DNA of 64,000 nt from Asterias amurensis (lineage: Eukaryota; Echinodermata; Asteroidea; Forcipulatida; Asteriidae). Under the pieces are notes generated by a model. The model did no database searches. It had not been told where the DNA came from and saw nothing but the letters and a program-made list of their open reading frames with translations. Within the stretch, counting starts at the first letter, position 1, and each line of letters opens with the position of its first letter. Position numbers and translations under genes: made by a program. The stretch is taken from NCBI RefSeq assembly GCF_032118995.1, contig NC_092654.1:15863784-15927783 (forward strand). Reading direction: 5' to 3'. Shown in pieces: positions 39,650-50,828 of this stretch.

Positions 39650-40275
39650 GGGGGGATTTCACAAAGAGTTAACACATATGTCCTGACTTAGGACCAGCCC
39701 TAACTTTGGACCAGTCCTAACTTTGGACCAGTCCTATCTTTGGACCAGTCCTATCTTTGGACCAGTCCTAACTTTGGACCAGTCCTAACTTTGGACCAGT
39801 CCTATCTTTGGACCAGTCCTAACTTTAGACCAGTCCTTACTTTGGACCAGTCATATTTTTTGACCAGTCCTAACTTTGGACCATTTCTAACTTTGGACCA
39901 GCCCTAACTTTGGACCAGTCCTATCTTTGGACCAGTCCTAACTTTGCCCCAGTCCTATTTTTGGACCAGTCATAACTTTGGACCAGTCCTAGCTTTGGAC
40001 CAGTCCTAACTTTCGACCAGTCCTAACTTTGGACCAGTCCTATCTGTGGACTTGTCCTAACTGTGTACTTTAGTTCTAACTTTGGACCAGTCCTAACTTT
40101 AGACCAGTCCTAACTTTGGACCAGTTCTAACTTTGGACCAGTTCTAACTTTGGACCAGTCCTAACATTGGACTAGTCCTAACATTGGACCAGTCCTAACT
40201 TGTGACTTGTCCTAGTTGGAGATATAAAAACCTAATATCACGAATAACTCGTCTTTTTGTGAAATCCACCCCTGT
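39650..40275. repeat. 17-bp satellite array inside a family E element
   Basis: About 30 units of CTTTGGACCAGTCCTAA with variants between about 39690 and 40215. The array is bounded by GGGATTTCACAAAGAGTTA at left and TTTTTGTGAAATCC at right, the family E ends. Confidence 0.9.
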
Positions 40276-40533
40276 GGTTTCATTGTGTGATTTTATTATT
40301 TTGTATTGTAATGAAATAACTAAATCCATAATGTGTGAATAAATCAAATAGAGTGCTTAGATATCGTGTGTGTTAAGCGCATATATAAATGCTTGTTATT
40401 ATTATTGTATTATAAGTTGTGAAACAAATGAATCAACTACTTTTGTATATAAATTTGTCAATAATAAAAAGTACTTCTCTGTCTTCTGTATGATCAAACT
40501 TTATTTGAGAATTTTTTTTACTTGAAATGTTTC

Positions 40534-40921
40534 TTAAAGACAGTGGACACTATTGGTAATTAGCAAAGACCAGTCTTCTTACTTGGTGTATCTCAACATA
40601 TGCATAAAATAACAAACCTGTGAAAGTTTGAGCTCCATCGGTCGTCGAATTTGCGAGATAATAATGAAAGAATAAACACCCTTGTCACACAAAGTTGTGT
40701 GCTTTCTGATGCTTGATTTCGAGACCTCAAATTCTAAACTTGAGGTCTCGAAATCAAATTCGTGGAAATTTACTTCTTTCTCGAAAACTATACGTCACTT
40801 CAGAGGGAGCTGTTTCTCACAATGTTTTATACCATCGACCTCTCCACTTTACTCGTAATCAAGAAAGGTTTTATGATGATAATTATTTTGAGTAATTACC
40901 AACAGTGTCCACTGCCTTTAA
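40534..40921. mobile_element. Family A MITE
   Basis: Full copy, TTAAAGACAGTGGACACTAT to CAGTGTCCACTGCCTTTAA, with a well-kept central palindrome (TTTCGAGACCTCAAATTC and its inverse). Confidence 0.85.
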
Positions 40922-41009
40922 AGATGATAAGATCAAAGATGATACAGATGATTTGGATAAAAAACATCTGTCTCGATTATTTCATGGAGCTGCTTAAAGG
41001 ATCTTGGTA

Positions 41010-41130
41010 TTTTTTGTAGGACACAAAACACAATGTCCACAGGTTGACATATGATTCTCGCACAGTTTGAAGATATCGATGCAGAGGTGTTGAGTTTTTG
41101 AGAAATCAGTAAACAAGCCGTGAAAATGTA
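41010..41130. mobile_element. Family B MITE, left fragment
   Basis: GTATTTTTTGTAGGACACAA, then AGTTTGAAGATAT and GAGTTTTTGAGAAATCAG; the rest is missing. Confidence 0.55.
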
Positions 41131-41754
41131 CAGTGTGTCCACGTGTGTCTAATCATGGAGGATGGAGATGCCTTTGCCCCCCCCCCCCCCCCCCCCGCCA
41201 ACCCCCGAAGTTCTGCAATCACTTTTTGCGGGCACCCAGACCATGCCCAGACACACCACAAGAATTATCAAAAACAAACTTTCATCCCCCAAAGAACACT
41301 GCCGATACAAAAACTTTCGTTTTTTAAAAACATTTAGTATCCATTTATTTCTGCCCCATAACACCTTTTTCGTCAACCATTTATCACACTAAACCCAAAA
41401 TACGATGAGGGTCCGGAGGAGTTTGTCAAGTTTTGGCCTATACGTCAAAGAGGGCGCTATATTATACGCTAGTTTATTAAAAAAAAAATGAAATGAAATG
41501 GGGTTCATGGTTCATCGTTGGTTGTAAGAAGATGGTTCCGACAAGACGATAGTCTCTAGTCGGTGTCAAAAGTCAGCTTAGCTTAGTTTTCCCCATGATT
41601 ATTAAGGTAGGATTTATAGTCTTAAGTAGATCTGGATTTAGTTTTGTTATCTGTTGAATCACCTGGTCGTCATTACGTTTGAAGTGCCTATTTAGTATTT
41701 TTATCGACTATTTTTTATAAAAAGTAAGGAACGTTATTCCGTATGGATTAGATG

Positions 41755-42412
41755 CGGTCCTACTAAAAGCCGACAACAAGCCGACAACGCCGACAACAAG
41801 TCCAGAGCGCCGCCAACACGCCGCCAACACGTTTTAAATACCTCAAAAATGGCAAATAAACCATATACATTTTATAACTATATGTGTTCTGTAATATAAA
41901 CATAAAGTTAATGTAAAAACTTCACAAAAAGTGTGAATTTTTAACCAGAAAAAAACTTCACTTGCACGGAAAGCGGTCGGACGCCATCTTGGCTTAAAAA
42001 CCGTGTTTGGACCAGACCATTATGATACGGGTAGATTTAGCACTTGTCAACAACAGAGGGCGGGCTTCATGTGAAGACCTTCACTGCAGTATGCACAGTG
42101 CATGACGCCCGCCCTCTATTGCTAAGTTTGACTCACCCGCATCATAATGGACTGGTCCAAACACGATTTTAAGCCAAGATGGCGTCCGACCATTCTCCGT
42201 GAACGTTAAGTTTTTTTTCTGGTTAAAAATTCACACTTTTCGTGAAGTTTTTCCATTAAATTTATGTTTATATTACAAAACACACATAGTTCTAAAATTT
42301 ATATGGTTTATTTGCCATTTTTGAGGTATTTAAAACTTGTTGGCGGCGTGTTGGCGGCGCTCTGGACTTGTTGTCGGCGTTGTCGGCTTGTTGTCGGCTT
42401 TTAGTAGGACCC
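41755..42412. mobile_element. hAT-like foldback element with 8-bp target duplication
   Basis: Flanked by the perfect 8-bp repeat ATTAGATG (41747-41754 and 42413-42420). Terminal inverted repeats read GGTCCTACTAAAAGCCGAC, and the arms pair over about 290 bases. The 8-bp duplication suggests the hAT or P class. No transposase is encoded. It ends 370 bases before the NAGS ORF. Confidence 0.88.
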
Positions 42413-42652
42413 ATTAGATGGCGCTACCACCTTTTCACTCTTACAAAAAGGGATCTCCTTCTTGAGCTAAATTAGATACTATATTATTTCATATCGAATT
42501 AAAAAGAGGTGGCGCCGTACGGAAACTTTTTCTTAAATGATAATAGTATGACCGATAATGTCCAAATTTCAAAAAAAGGAGTAGGCCTAGGCCTAACTAA
42601 TGACAAAATAAAAATAATAAAAATTTTGCAAAGAAGAAAATAGTGCCCCAGC

Positions 42653-42686
42653 CTAGCCCCATAAATCGACCGATTTATGGGGCTAG
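42653..42686. repeat. Perfect 16-bp-arm palindrome upstream of NAGS
   Basis: CTAGCCCCATAAATCG, two bases, then the exact inverse. Confidence 0.85.
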
Positions 42687-42720
42687 CCCCGGCTACCATG
42701 GCTACTGGGTGTGCATGTAT

Positions 42721-42782
42721 AGTTGCGATAACGTAACCCTCCTCCCGCTATTGGGGGTAGGGTTGCGTTATAAATCGCAACT
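42721..42782. repeat. Imperfect hairpin ending at the NAGS ATG
   Basis: AGTTGCGATAACGTAACCCT pairs with AGGGTTGCGTTA plus ATCGCAACT, with a 3-base bulge. The right arm ends directly before ATG at 42783. Confidence 0.7.
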
Positions 42783-43472
42783 ATGGCTTATGCAAAATGT
42801 GCGATCTGTTTTCACTATTTTCTCGTGACGATCCGACTCAGTTTCAAACTTCTATGGGTTTTTCAGTTCGTATTATGGTGGATACCTAAAAGTGCTTACA
42901 GTACACTTCCAGCAACTGTTTTTGTAGCAAAAACCAATTCTGTACTGTTCCAATCATGTCTAAATTTGTCTGAATTTCAATTTGATACAGAAGTGAATAT
43001 TGAACGACTTCCAACATGTGAGGAAATGATTTGGTGCATCATGCTGAAGAAAGCACTGTCCAGAACTGCCAGTATTGGTCACTTTGGGGGAAAAGGTAGC
43101 AAAAAGTGTCTTAACACTAATCTGCGGAAGTCCTTTTGCGAAAACCACAACAGGAACAATGATGCCACGACGGTTGTCCTGTTGAAGATGACTCCAGAAA
43201 GTAAAACCACCAATGACTCTTCAACGAATGTTCGTGCATGCCGCAATCATCATATAGAAACAAAGAAACCTGATGTTGGAGGTGTAAATACTAATCGCTG
43301 TTGGTTGACCGTCCGAGACAAACAAACCCAATGCATCCAGAAGTTGGCAGGGTATCGGTTGCAGCAGCATCGTTGCAAAAGTGACTATAGTTGTATAGCA
43401 CCATCATTAGGGAGTAATTCTTATCCTGGGAATGGCAGTCGTAATCGAGATTTAAAGCGCTTTCTTGAAGAG
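42783..43472 (+). CDS. NAGS: NAGS exon 1: N-terminus and variable region
   Basis: Open from the stop at 42771. The presequence candidate starts at 43041 (MLKKALSRTASIGHFGG). It ends DLKRFLEE at donor GAGGTGAGT, phase 0, aligning with the RDIRAFLDE region of vertebrate NAGS. The part before 43041 may be 5' UTR. Confidence 0.8.
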
Positions 43473-46400
43473 GTGAGTATGCAAATTTGTCAAGAATCTT
43501 GTAAGTTGTAATGAAAGATGGCTGACCATTTAAAGCCATTATACACTTTCGGTACAGAAAAAAAATTAAAAGTTCACAGATTTACAAATAATTTACAGGG
43601 TTTACAGAAGGTAATGGTGAAAGACTTATCTTGAAATATTATTTCATGAAATGCTTTACTTTTTGAGAAAACATAAAACAATATCAATTCTCGATAGCGA
43701 GAATTACAGATTTTTTTAAAACACATGTCATGACACGGCGAAACGTAGGGAAACAAGTGTGGGTTTTCCCGTTATTTTCTCCCGACTCCGATAACCGATT
43801 GAGCCTAAATTTTCACAGGTTTGTTATTTTATATATAAGTTGTGGTAAAAAAAAAAAAAAAAATGTGATTTAAATTTTTGGGTCAACAGGCTGTTTTCAC
43901 AGCGAATGTTTTGGAAGAGTAGAAGTCAACATGGGAATTCTTCGTTGTGAATTTGTGACGTCAAAATTTCGAATCGTATTCAAAGGAAGTATGAACAGGG
44001 CTTCAGGCTATTCGTTACCCTGCCCAAACTTTAATCAGACATTTGTGTTCCGAAAAGTAATATTGAGTTAGAACTTTTCAAACCTGTTGGGTAACTGTTA
44101 CTGTTCATGAATTGTCTTTGTAACTGTTTCACCCGAAAACATCTTTTGAGTGGCAGGGGTCGAAATTGCCACTAGCCCGCTAGCCCGGGACTACCAGATT
44201 TACAGCCGGGCTACTCATTTTTCCAGTTTGATAGCCCGACGGGCTAGTGGAAAAATAATGCAAAAATCATCATCACAAACAATAAAGAACTATGTTATTG
44301 GTGTATTGTAAAGTTTGAGCCGTGACGCGAGACATAATGTGTCTTTCGGGCTACCAAAATCTAATCAGGGCTACTAAAAATTATTGGTCACTAGCCCTGC
44401 TGACTACCATGGAAATACACTTAATTTCGACCCCTGAGTGGACATTGGTTCTATAAAGAACCAGTGGTTGCCAACTCATCGTTCGATCAGTAGGCTCTGA
44501 ACGTTTTCAGGAGAAGAAGATGATCAGAGCATATTGATCCATGAGACGATCAGGGCCCAATTTCATAGAGCTGCTAAGCACACAAATTTGCTTAGCATGA
44601 AAATTCTTTCTTGATAAAAACAGGATTACCAACCAAATTTCCACATTTTTAGGATTTAAAAAACAACAGCTGAATACCAGTGACAAGCAATATGCAGCAA
44701 ATGAAAATTTGGTTGGTAATCCTGTTTTTATCAAGAAAGAAATTTCATGCTAAGCAAATTTTTGTGCTTAGCAGTTGTCAACCAGGGTTGTGTTCTTTCT
44801 CTGTGACATTTGCTACTTTATTTGCAACATTTGATTTAATAAGCTGTGTCTCAGATCAATGCACAGTGGGCATCATTTTAAAATCTGTGCTGTGCAGTAC
44901 AATGTGTTTTTTCTCAAGAGTGCTGGGCAAAAATTGTGAGTCCTGAGCAGGAGCCCGCCCAGCAACACCCACACCGTGGCTACAACACTGTTGTCATCCA
45001 TCGGTTAGAATAGAATAGAATAATAATGTTTTATTGTCACTTGTAAAAAAACAAATATTAGTACAGTGAAATTCGTTTTGGTTTTGCGTGTCTAAAAATT
45101 TGTTTGTTATATACAAACTACACTAAAAATTTACCATTTGGGCGATTCCAAGCAAACATGGACATGACACCAAAAAATTAAAATTGTGTAACAACTTTCT
45201 TTCCACGTAAAAATTATAGCTAACATATGAAAGGAAACAGACATTAACTTTTTTTACACACTCTGTACCATTTTGTACAAATTCAGCTCATGTTTGCACA
45301 AGCTGTGAACAGACCCTAAAAAGTGAGCACATTAAGGTGATTTCTTCAAAGTTAAATATTGTCCCCCACAAAGGTTCTTCCAGCAAAACTTTAATAGTTG
45401 TGATTAGCAGCAGGTACAACTATTTAAAATCCAGAATGAATTTTAATTTGTGTTTCTCATTTAAGCAATATGTGAGTGTACTTGTGGGAGCTTCAACAGG
45501 GCGTAATGCGACTAACCGAGAGATGAAGTTATTTCAATTGCACGAAAAATCCACTGACTATCTTCATGGCAATTCAAAATATGCTTCTACCCTTATTACC
45601 AAGTCTGAAATGAGTAAAGAAATCAACACTCTAGTTGGTGTATTTTAATAACGAGTCATCAAAAAGTGTAATGCGACTAACCGGTAATGCGACTAACCAT
45701 GCAATGTAATGCGACTAACCAAATCTTTTATCAAGAGGAGGACGCTAAGAGGTCAGCAAAGCTGGATATCTTGGTTTTGACTTACTAGAGGACAATATTA
45801 CATGAATTAAGAGATCTGGGGCTCTGCAGATGCCACTCATGCCCTACCCACAATGCATTTTTCCATGCTGAAATCTATAACATGTGTTGTACATGTGCCA
45901 CTCCAATCTAGTTTCATCATAAACATATGAAACAAAATAAAGAAAAGCAACATTTCTGAGAATTTTGAGTAGAAAAGTGAAGTAATGGAACTAATTTACT
46001 CCACAAATTAATGACATATGTACATGTTGTACCATTGCCTAGGCTGAAAAAGCAGAATGATGTTAAAATACAAGGAATTCAAGAAGAGCACAGAAAAATC
46101 TCCCAAAAGAGCAAGCAAAAGCAAAAAGCTGATGTCCTCTTGCCACCATTTTCCTTCAGAAAGAAGAAACATGATAATTACAAAATGCTGCCTTACAAAC
46201 CAGGGTAGTGATGCAAGGGTAGCAATGCATGGTCAGTGGTGTGTGGTGTAACATTCAGTGAAATGTATCCAGGTAGAGTCGAGGAGATGGGTGATCAAGA
46301 AGGTTTTTTGTTTTGTTTTATATACTTTTTCGACACAAAACAAATTGTTTGTTGCATTGAGGAACCTGTGATAACCAACAAGGCCATTTTAAATTCACAG

Positions 46401-49400
46401 TCCACTTTTAAACAATAACCCAAACTTTGATTTTTCAGGGACATGGTTACATGTATGTAAGTCACTTTAAATCTGTGATTTTATTTTTGTTCAATTCCTA
46501 CATACTCGGCAAGATATTTAACATTTTATGTATAATGCACAACTCTGAAAATAAAGGTGGTCAGTAAAATGGGAAATAATAATATTTCCGAAAAATGTAA
46601 GTTTGCTTTTCTAAAAATACACATTTCAGCCTTGTTTCTATGATTTTTAAGAGAAAAGGCGTTATTATTTTAGTAAAAACAAGTGAAATTAATTTATTTT
46701 GTTTGTTGATAAGGAATGAACCCAATTTTGCCAAACAAGAACTCAGTTTGGGCTCCATTGGGCTTGGCTTAAGTGGCCGGACAAACTATAATGCGACTAA
46801 CCGTAATGCGACTAACCATGGTTTTGCCACGTAAATCTAAAAGTTCAAGTTGCTGACTATTTATAAGTATCCTGTTGGATACTAATGTATAAGAGATGTG
46901 TGCTAAATGTAGTAAAACCTTTGCAAGTTTTTTAGTTTGAGGAAACTTTCGAATTGAGACAAGTGTATTTTTTATCATGTCCTTTTTGTGTAATGCGACT
47001 AACCGCTTTTTACAAAGCTATAACATCCAGAGTACAACGCCCACAACATTTTTAATATCATCACTTCAAAGCCTTGGGTGTCAAGTACAAATCAGTCTAT
47101 AAACTTAGTGGAAATAATATCTCACATAGAACTACTAGCACCAAGATCGAGAAATGACACTAAAAAGTGTAATGCGACTAACCATGGAATCGCCCAGTTA
47201 GAAAAATACATGGAAATATAATTATAAACAACTCTGAAAAGTATTACAATATACAGGCGAAATACGAAAGATAAAAATAGTGCAATAGAATTAAAATCAG
47301 AATTAGACATTCATGATTAAAACCTGTCATGTAGAACACGAACAGCTGTGGGATAAAAACTCTGCAAAGTACGGTTGGATCCAGATTTAATTGAACGGAA
47401 ACGATTCTTAGACCGCATGGGCTGAAAGAGGGAATGTGCTGGATGGGTGAAACTGGTCATCTACTATAGAGAGGGCTCGTTTTTTAACTCGAGAGAGATA
47501 CAGTTCATCAAGTGATGGAAGTTGGCAACGCAGTCGTATGTAAATAACGAGTACAGCAAAGGAGACAAAATGCAACCCTGTGGCATCCCGGTATTTAAAA
47601 CCAAGGGTTTGGAATAATTATTTCCGACTCTGACAATCTGAGAACGATCCAATAGAAAGTCTAAAACCCATTTACAAAGATTAACATTTAACCCTAGAAG
47701 AGTCAACTTGTCATATATAATTTAAAAGGCGAAATCGTGTTAAAGGCCGAGCTGTAATCAATAAATAAAAGTCTGGCATAATTAGGCATTTTTTGATCCA
47801 GAAACCGTGTTACATTAAATAATGCAAGAGACACTGCATCCTCTAGTGATCTGTTTTTCTCGTAAGCAAAGTGATAAGGATCAAGAGCAGGTGGAATATT
47901 AGCTAAAATATATTAATTTTGGTTTTTTACCCATACACCGATGTGTGTTAGCACTGTATACTCAGTACTTTCCCGAGTCCTGTGAAAAAATATCACAGGC
48001 ATGTTACTCGGGTGGGATTCGAACCCACGACCCTTGCAATTCTAGAGCAGTGTCTTACCAACTAGACTACCGAGGTTGCCCGGCAGCTAGAGGCAGTTCG
48101 AATCCTATGTTTTGGCAGCGGGTACCGCAACGATATAATAGATGTTAAATTTGCATCGGGGATAAAGAATATTAATTTTTTTTTTTTTACCCATACACTG
48201 ATGTGTGTTAGCACTGTATACTCAGTACTTTCCCGAGTCCTGTGAAAAAATATCACAGGCATGTTACTCGGGTGGGATTCGAACCCACGACCCTTGCAAT
48301 TCTAGAGCAGTGTCTTACCAACTAGACTACCGAGGTTGCCCTCGGTTCAAATATATTGCCGTACCAGAGACTCTAAACACCAGAGACTCGGTTATTTTCA
48401 GAACCAACACTACTTGGAAGAGATTTTTCATATGGAAAAAGCAAACTACTCTTACTAAGTTCTACTTCCACCAAGTTTCAAATCCTACTTATTTCACCTG
48501 ACATAACCTGGGCCCAATTTCCTAGAGCTGCTAAGCATGAAATTTCTTCCTTGATAAAAACAGGATTACCAACCAAATTTCCATTTGTTGCATATTGCGT
48601 GTTACTGGTATTCAGCTGTTGTTTGCTTATCCTGAAAATCACGTGGAAATTTGGTTGGTAATCCTGTTTTTATCAAGGAAGAAATTTCATGCTAAGCAAA
48701 TTTTTGTGCTTAGCAGCTCTATGAAATTCGGCCCAGAGCTTACTGATTGAATCGTTGAGTTGTCAACCAGGGTTGTGTTCTTTCTCTGTGACATTTGCTA
48801 CTTTATTTGCAACACTTGATTTAATAAGCTGTGTCTCAGATCAATGCACAGTGGGCATCATTTTAAAATCTGTGCTGGGCAGTACAATGTACTTTTTCTC
48901 AAGAGTGCTGGGCAAAAATTGTGAGTCCTGAGCAGGAGCCCGCCCAGCAACACCCACACCGTGGCTACAACACTGTTGTCATCCATCGGTTAGAATAGAA
49001 TAGAATAGAATGTTTTATTGTCACTTGTAAAAAAACAAATATTAGTACAGTGAAATTCGTTTTGGTTTTGCGTGTCTAAAAATTTTGTTGTTATATACAA
49101 ACTACACTAAAAATTTACCATTTACAAAAATACATGGAAATATAATTATAAACAACTCTGAAAAGTATTACAATATACAGGCGAAATACGAAAGATAAAA
49201 ATAGTACAATAGAATTAAAATCAGAAATAGACATTCATGATTAAAACCTGTCATGTAGAACACGAACAGCTGTGGGATAAAAACTCTGCAAAGTACGGTT
49301 GGATCCAGATTTAATTGAACGGAAACGATTCTTAGACGGCATGGGCTGAAAGAGGGAATGTGCTGGGTGAAACTGGTCATCTACTATAGAGAGGGCTCGT

Positions 49401-50781
49401 TTTTTAACTCGAGAGAGATACAGTTCATCAAGTGATGGAAGTTGGCAACGCAGTCGTATGTAAATAACGAGTACAGCAAAGGAGACAAAATGCAACCCTG
49501 TGGCGTCCCGGTATTTAAAACCAAGGGTTTGGAATAATTATTTCCGACTCTGACAATCTGAGAACGATCCAATAGAAAGTCTAAAACCCATTTACAAAGA
49601 TTAACATTTAACCCTAGAAGAGTCAACTTGTCATATATAATTTAAAAGGCGAAATCGTGTTAAAGGCCGAGCTGTAATCAATAAATAAAAGTCTGGCATA
49701 ATTAGGCATTTTTTGATCCAGAAACCGTGTTACATTAAATAATGCAAGAGACACTGCATCCTCTAGTGATCTGTTTTTCTCGTAAGCAAAGTGATAAGGA
49801 TCAAGAGCAGGTGGAATATTAGCTAAAATATATTAATTTTGGTTTTTTACCCATACACCGATGTGTGTTAGCACTGTATACTCAGTACTTTCCCGAGTCC
49901 TGTGAAAAAATATCACAGGCATGTTACTCGGGTGGGATTCGAACCCACGACCCTTGCAATTCTAGAGCAGTGTCTTACCAACTAGACTACCGAGGTTGCC
50001 CGGCAGCTAGAGGCAGTTCGAATCCTATGTTTTGGCAGCGGGTACCGCAACGATATAATAGATGTTAAATTTGCATCGGGGATAAAGAATATTAATTTTT
50101 TTTTTTTTTACCCATACACTGATGTGTGTTAGCACTGTATACTCAGTACTTTCCCGAGTCCTGTGAAAAAATATCACAGGCATGTTACTCGGGTGGGATT
50201 CGAACCCACGACCCTTGCAATTCTAGAGCAGTGTCTTACCAACTAGACTACCGAGGTTGCCCTCGGTTCAAATATATTGCCGTACCAGAGACTCTAAACA
50301 CCAGAGACTCGGTTATTTTCAGAACCAACACTACTTGGAAGAGATTTTTCATATGGAAAAAGCAAACTACTCTTACTAAGTTCTACTTCCACCAAGTTTC
50401 AAATCCTACTTATTTCACCTGCCATAACCTGGGCCCAATTTCCTAGAGCTGCTAAGCATGAAATTTCTTCCTTGATAAAAACAGGATTACCAACCAAATT
50501 TCCATTTGTTGCATATTGCGTGTTACTGGTATTCAGCTGTTGTTTGCTTATCCTGAAAATCACGTGGAAATTTGGTTGGTAATCCTGTTTTTATCAAGGA
50601 AGAAATTTCATGCTAAGCAAATTTTTGTGCTTAGCAGCTCTATGAAATTGGGCCCTGGGGTTATGAACTTGTTGAATGAAAGGCAATCACATTATTTATT
50701 TACATACCATCATGAAACATTTACGATCCAGACTTCAGGCTAACCATTTCCCTGCCCATGTGAATGTGGAAATAAATGTTA

Positions 50782-50828
<47 letters not shown>

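Larger units (their letters stand above)
36238..42782. other. Repeat-filled region between the caspase and NAGS
   Basis: Caspase 3' flank, then MITEs, a GC-rich repeat, two CRE-rich repeats, a poly-A tract at 38885-38914, the 17-bp satellite, and the hAT-like foldback just before NAGS. 39090-39640 shows nothing recognisable. Confidence 0.6.
44775..48507. repeat. Segmental duplication in NAGS intron 1, unit 1
   Basis: Begins GTCAACCAGGGTTGTGTTCT and runs through LINE and SINE sequence to the family C element at 48508. About 1.9 kb after removing the 2-kb insertion. Confidence 0.85.
48758..50427. repeat. Segmental duplication in NAGS intron 1, unit 2
   Basis: Same order as unit 1 with few base differences. 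It lacks the 45140-47195 insertion and ends at the family C element at 50428. Confidence 0.88.

Noticed and set aside
39690..40215. CRISPR-like array
   Set aside because: Direct tandem 17-mers without spacers in an animal genome; it is a satellite.
42499..42699. Minus-strand ORF upstream of NAGS
   Set aside because: Composed of repeat sequence and the palindrome; no domain and no conserved motif.
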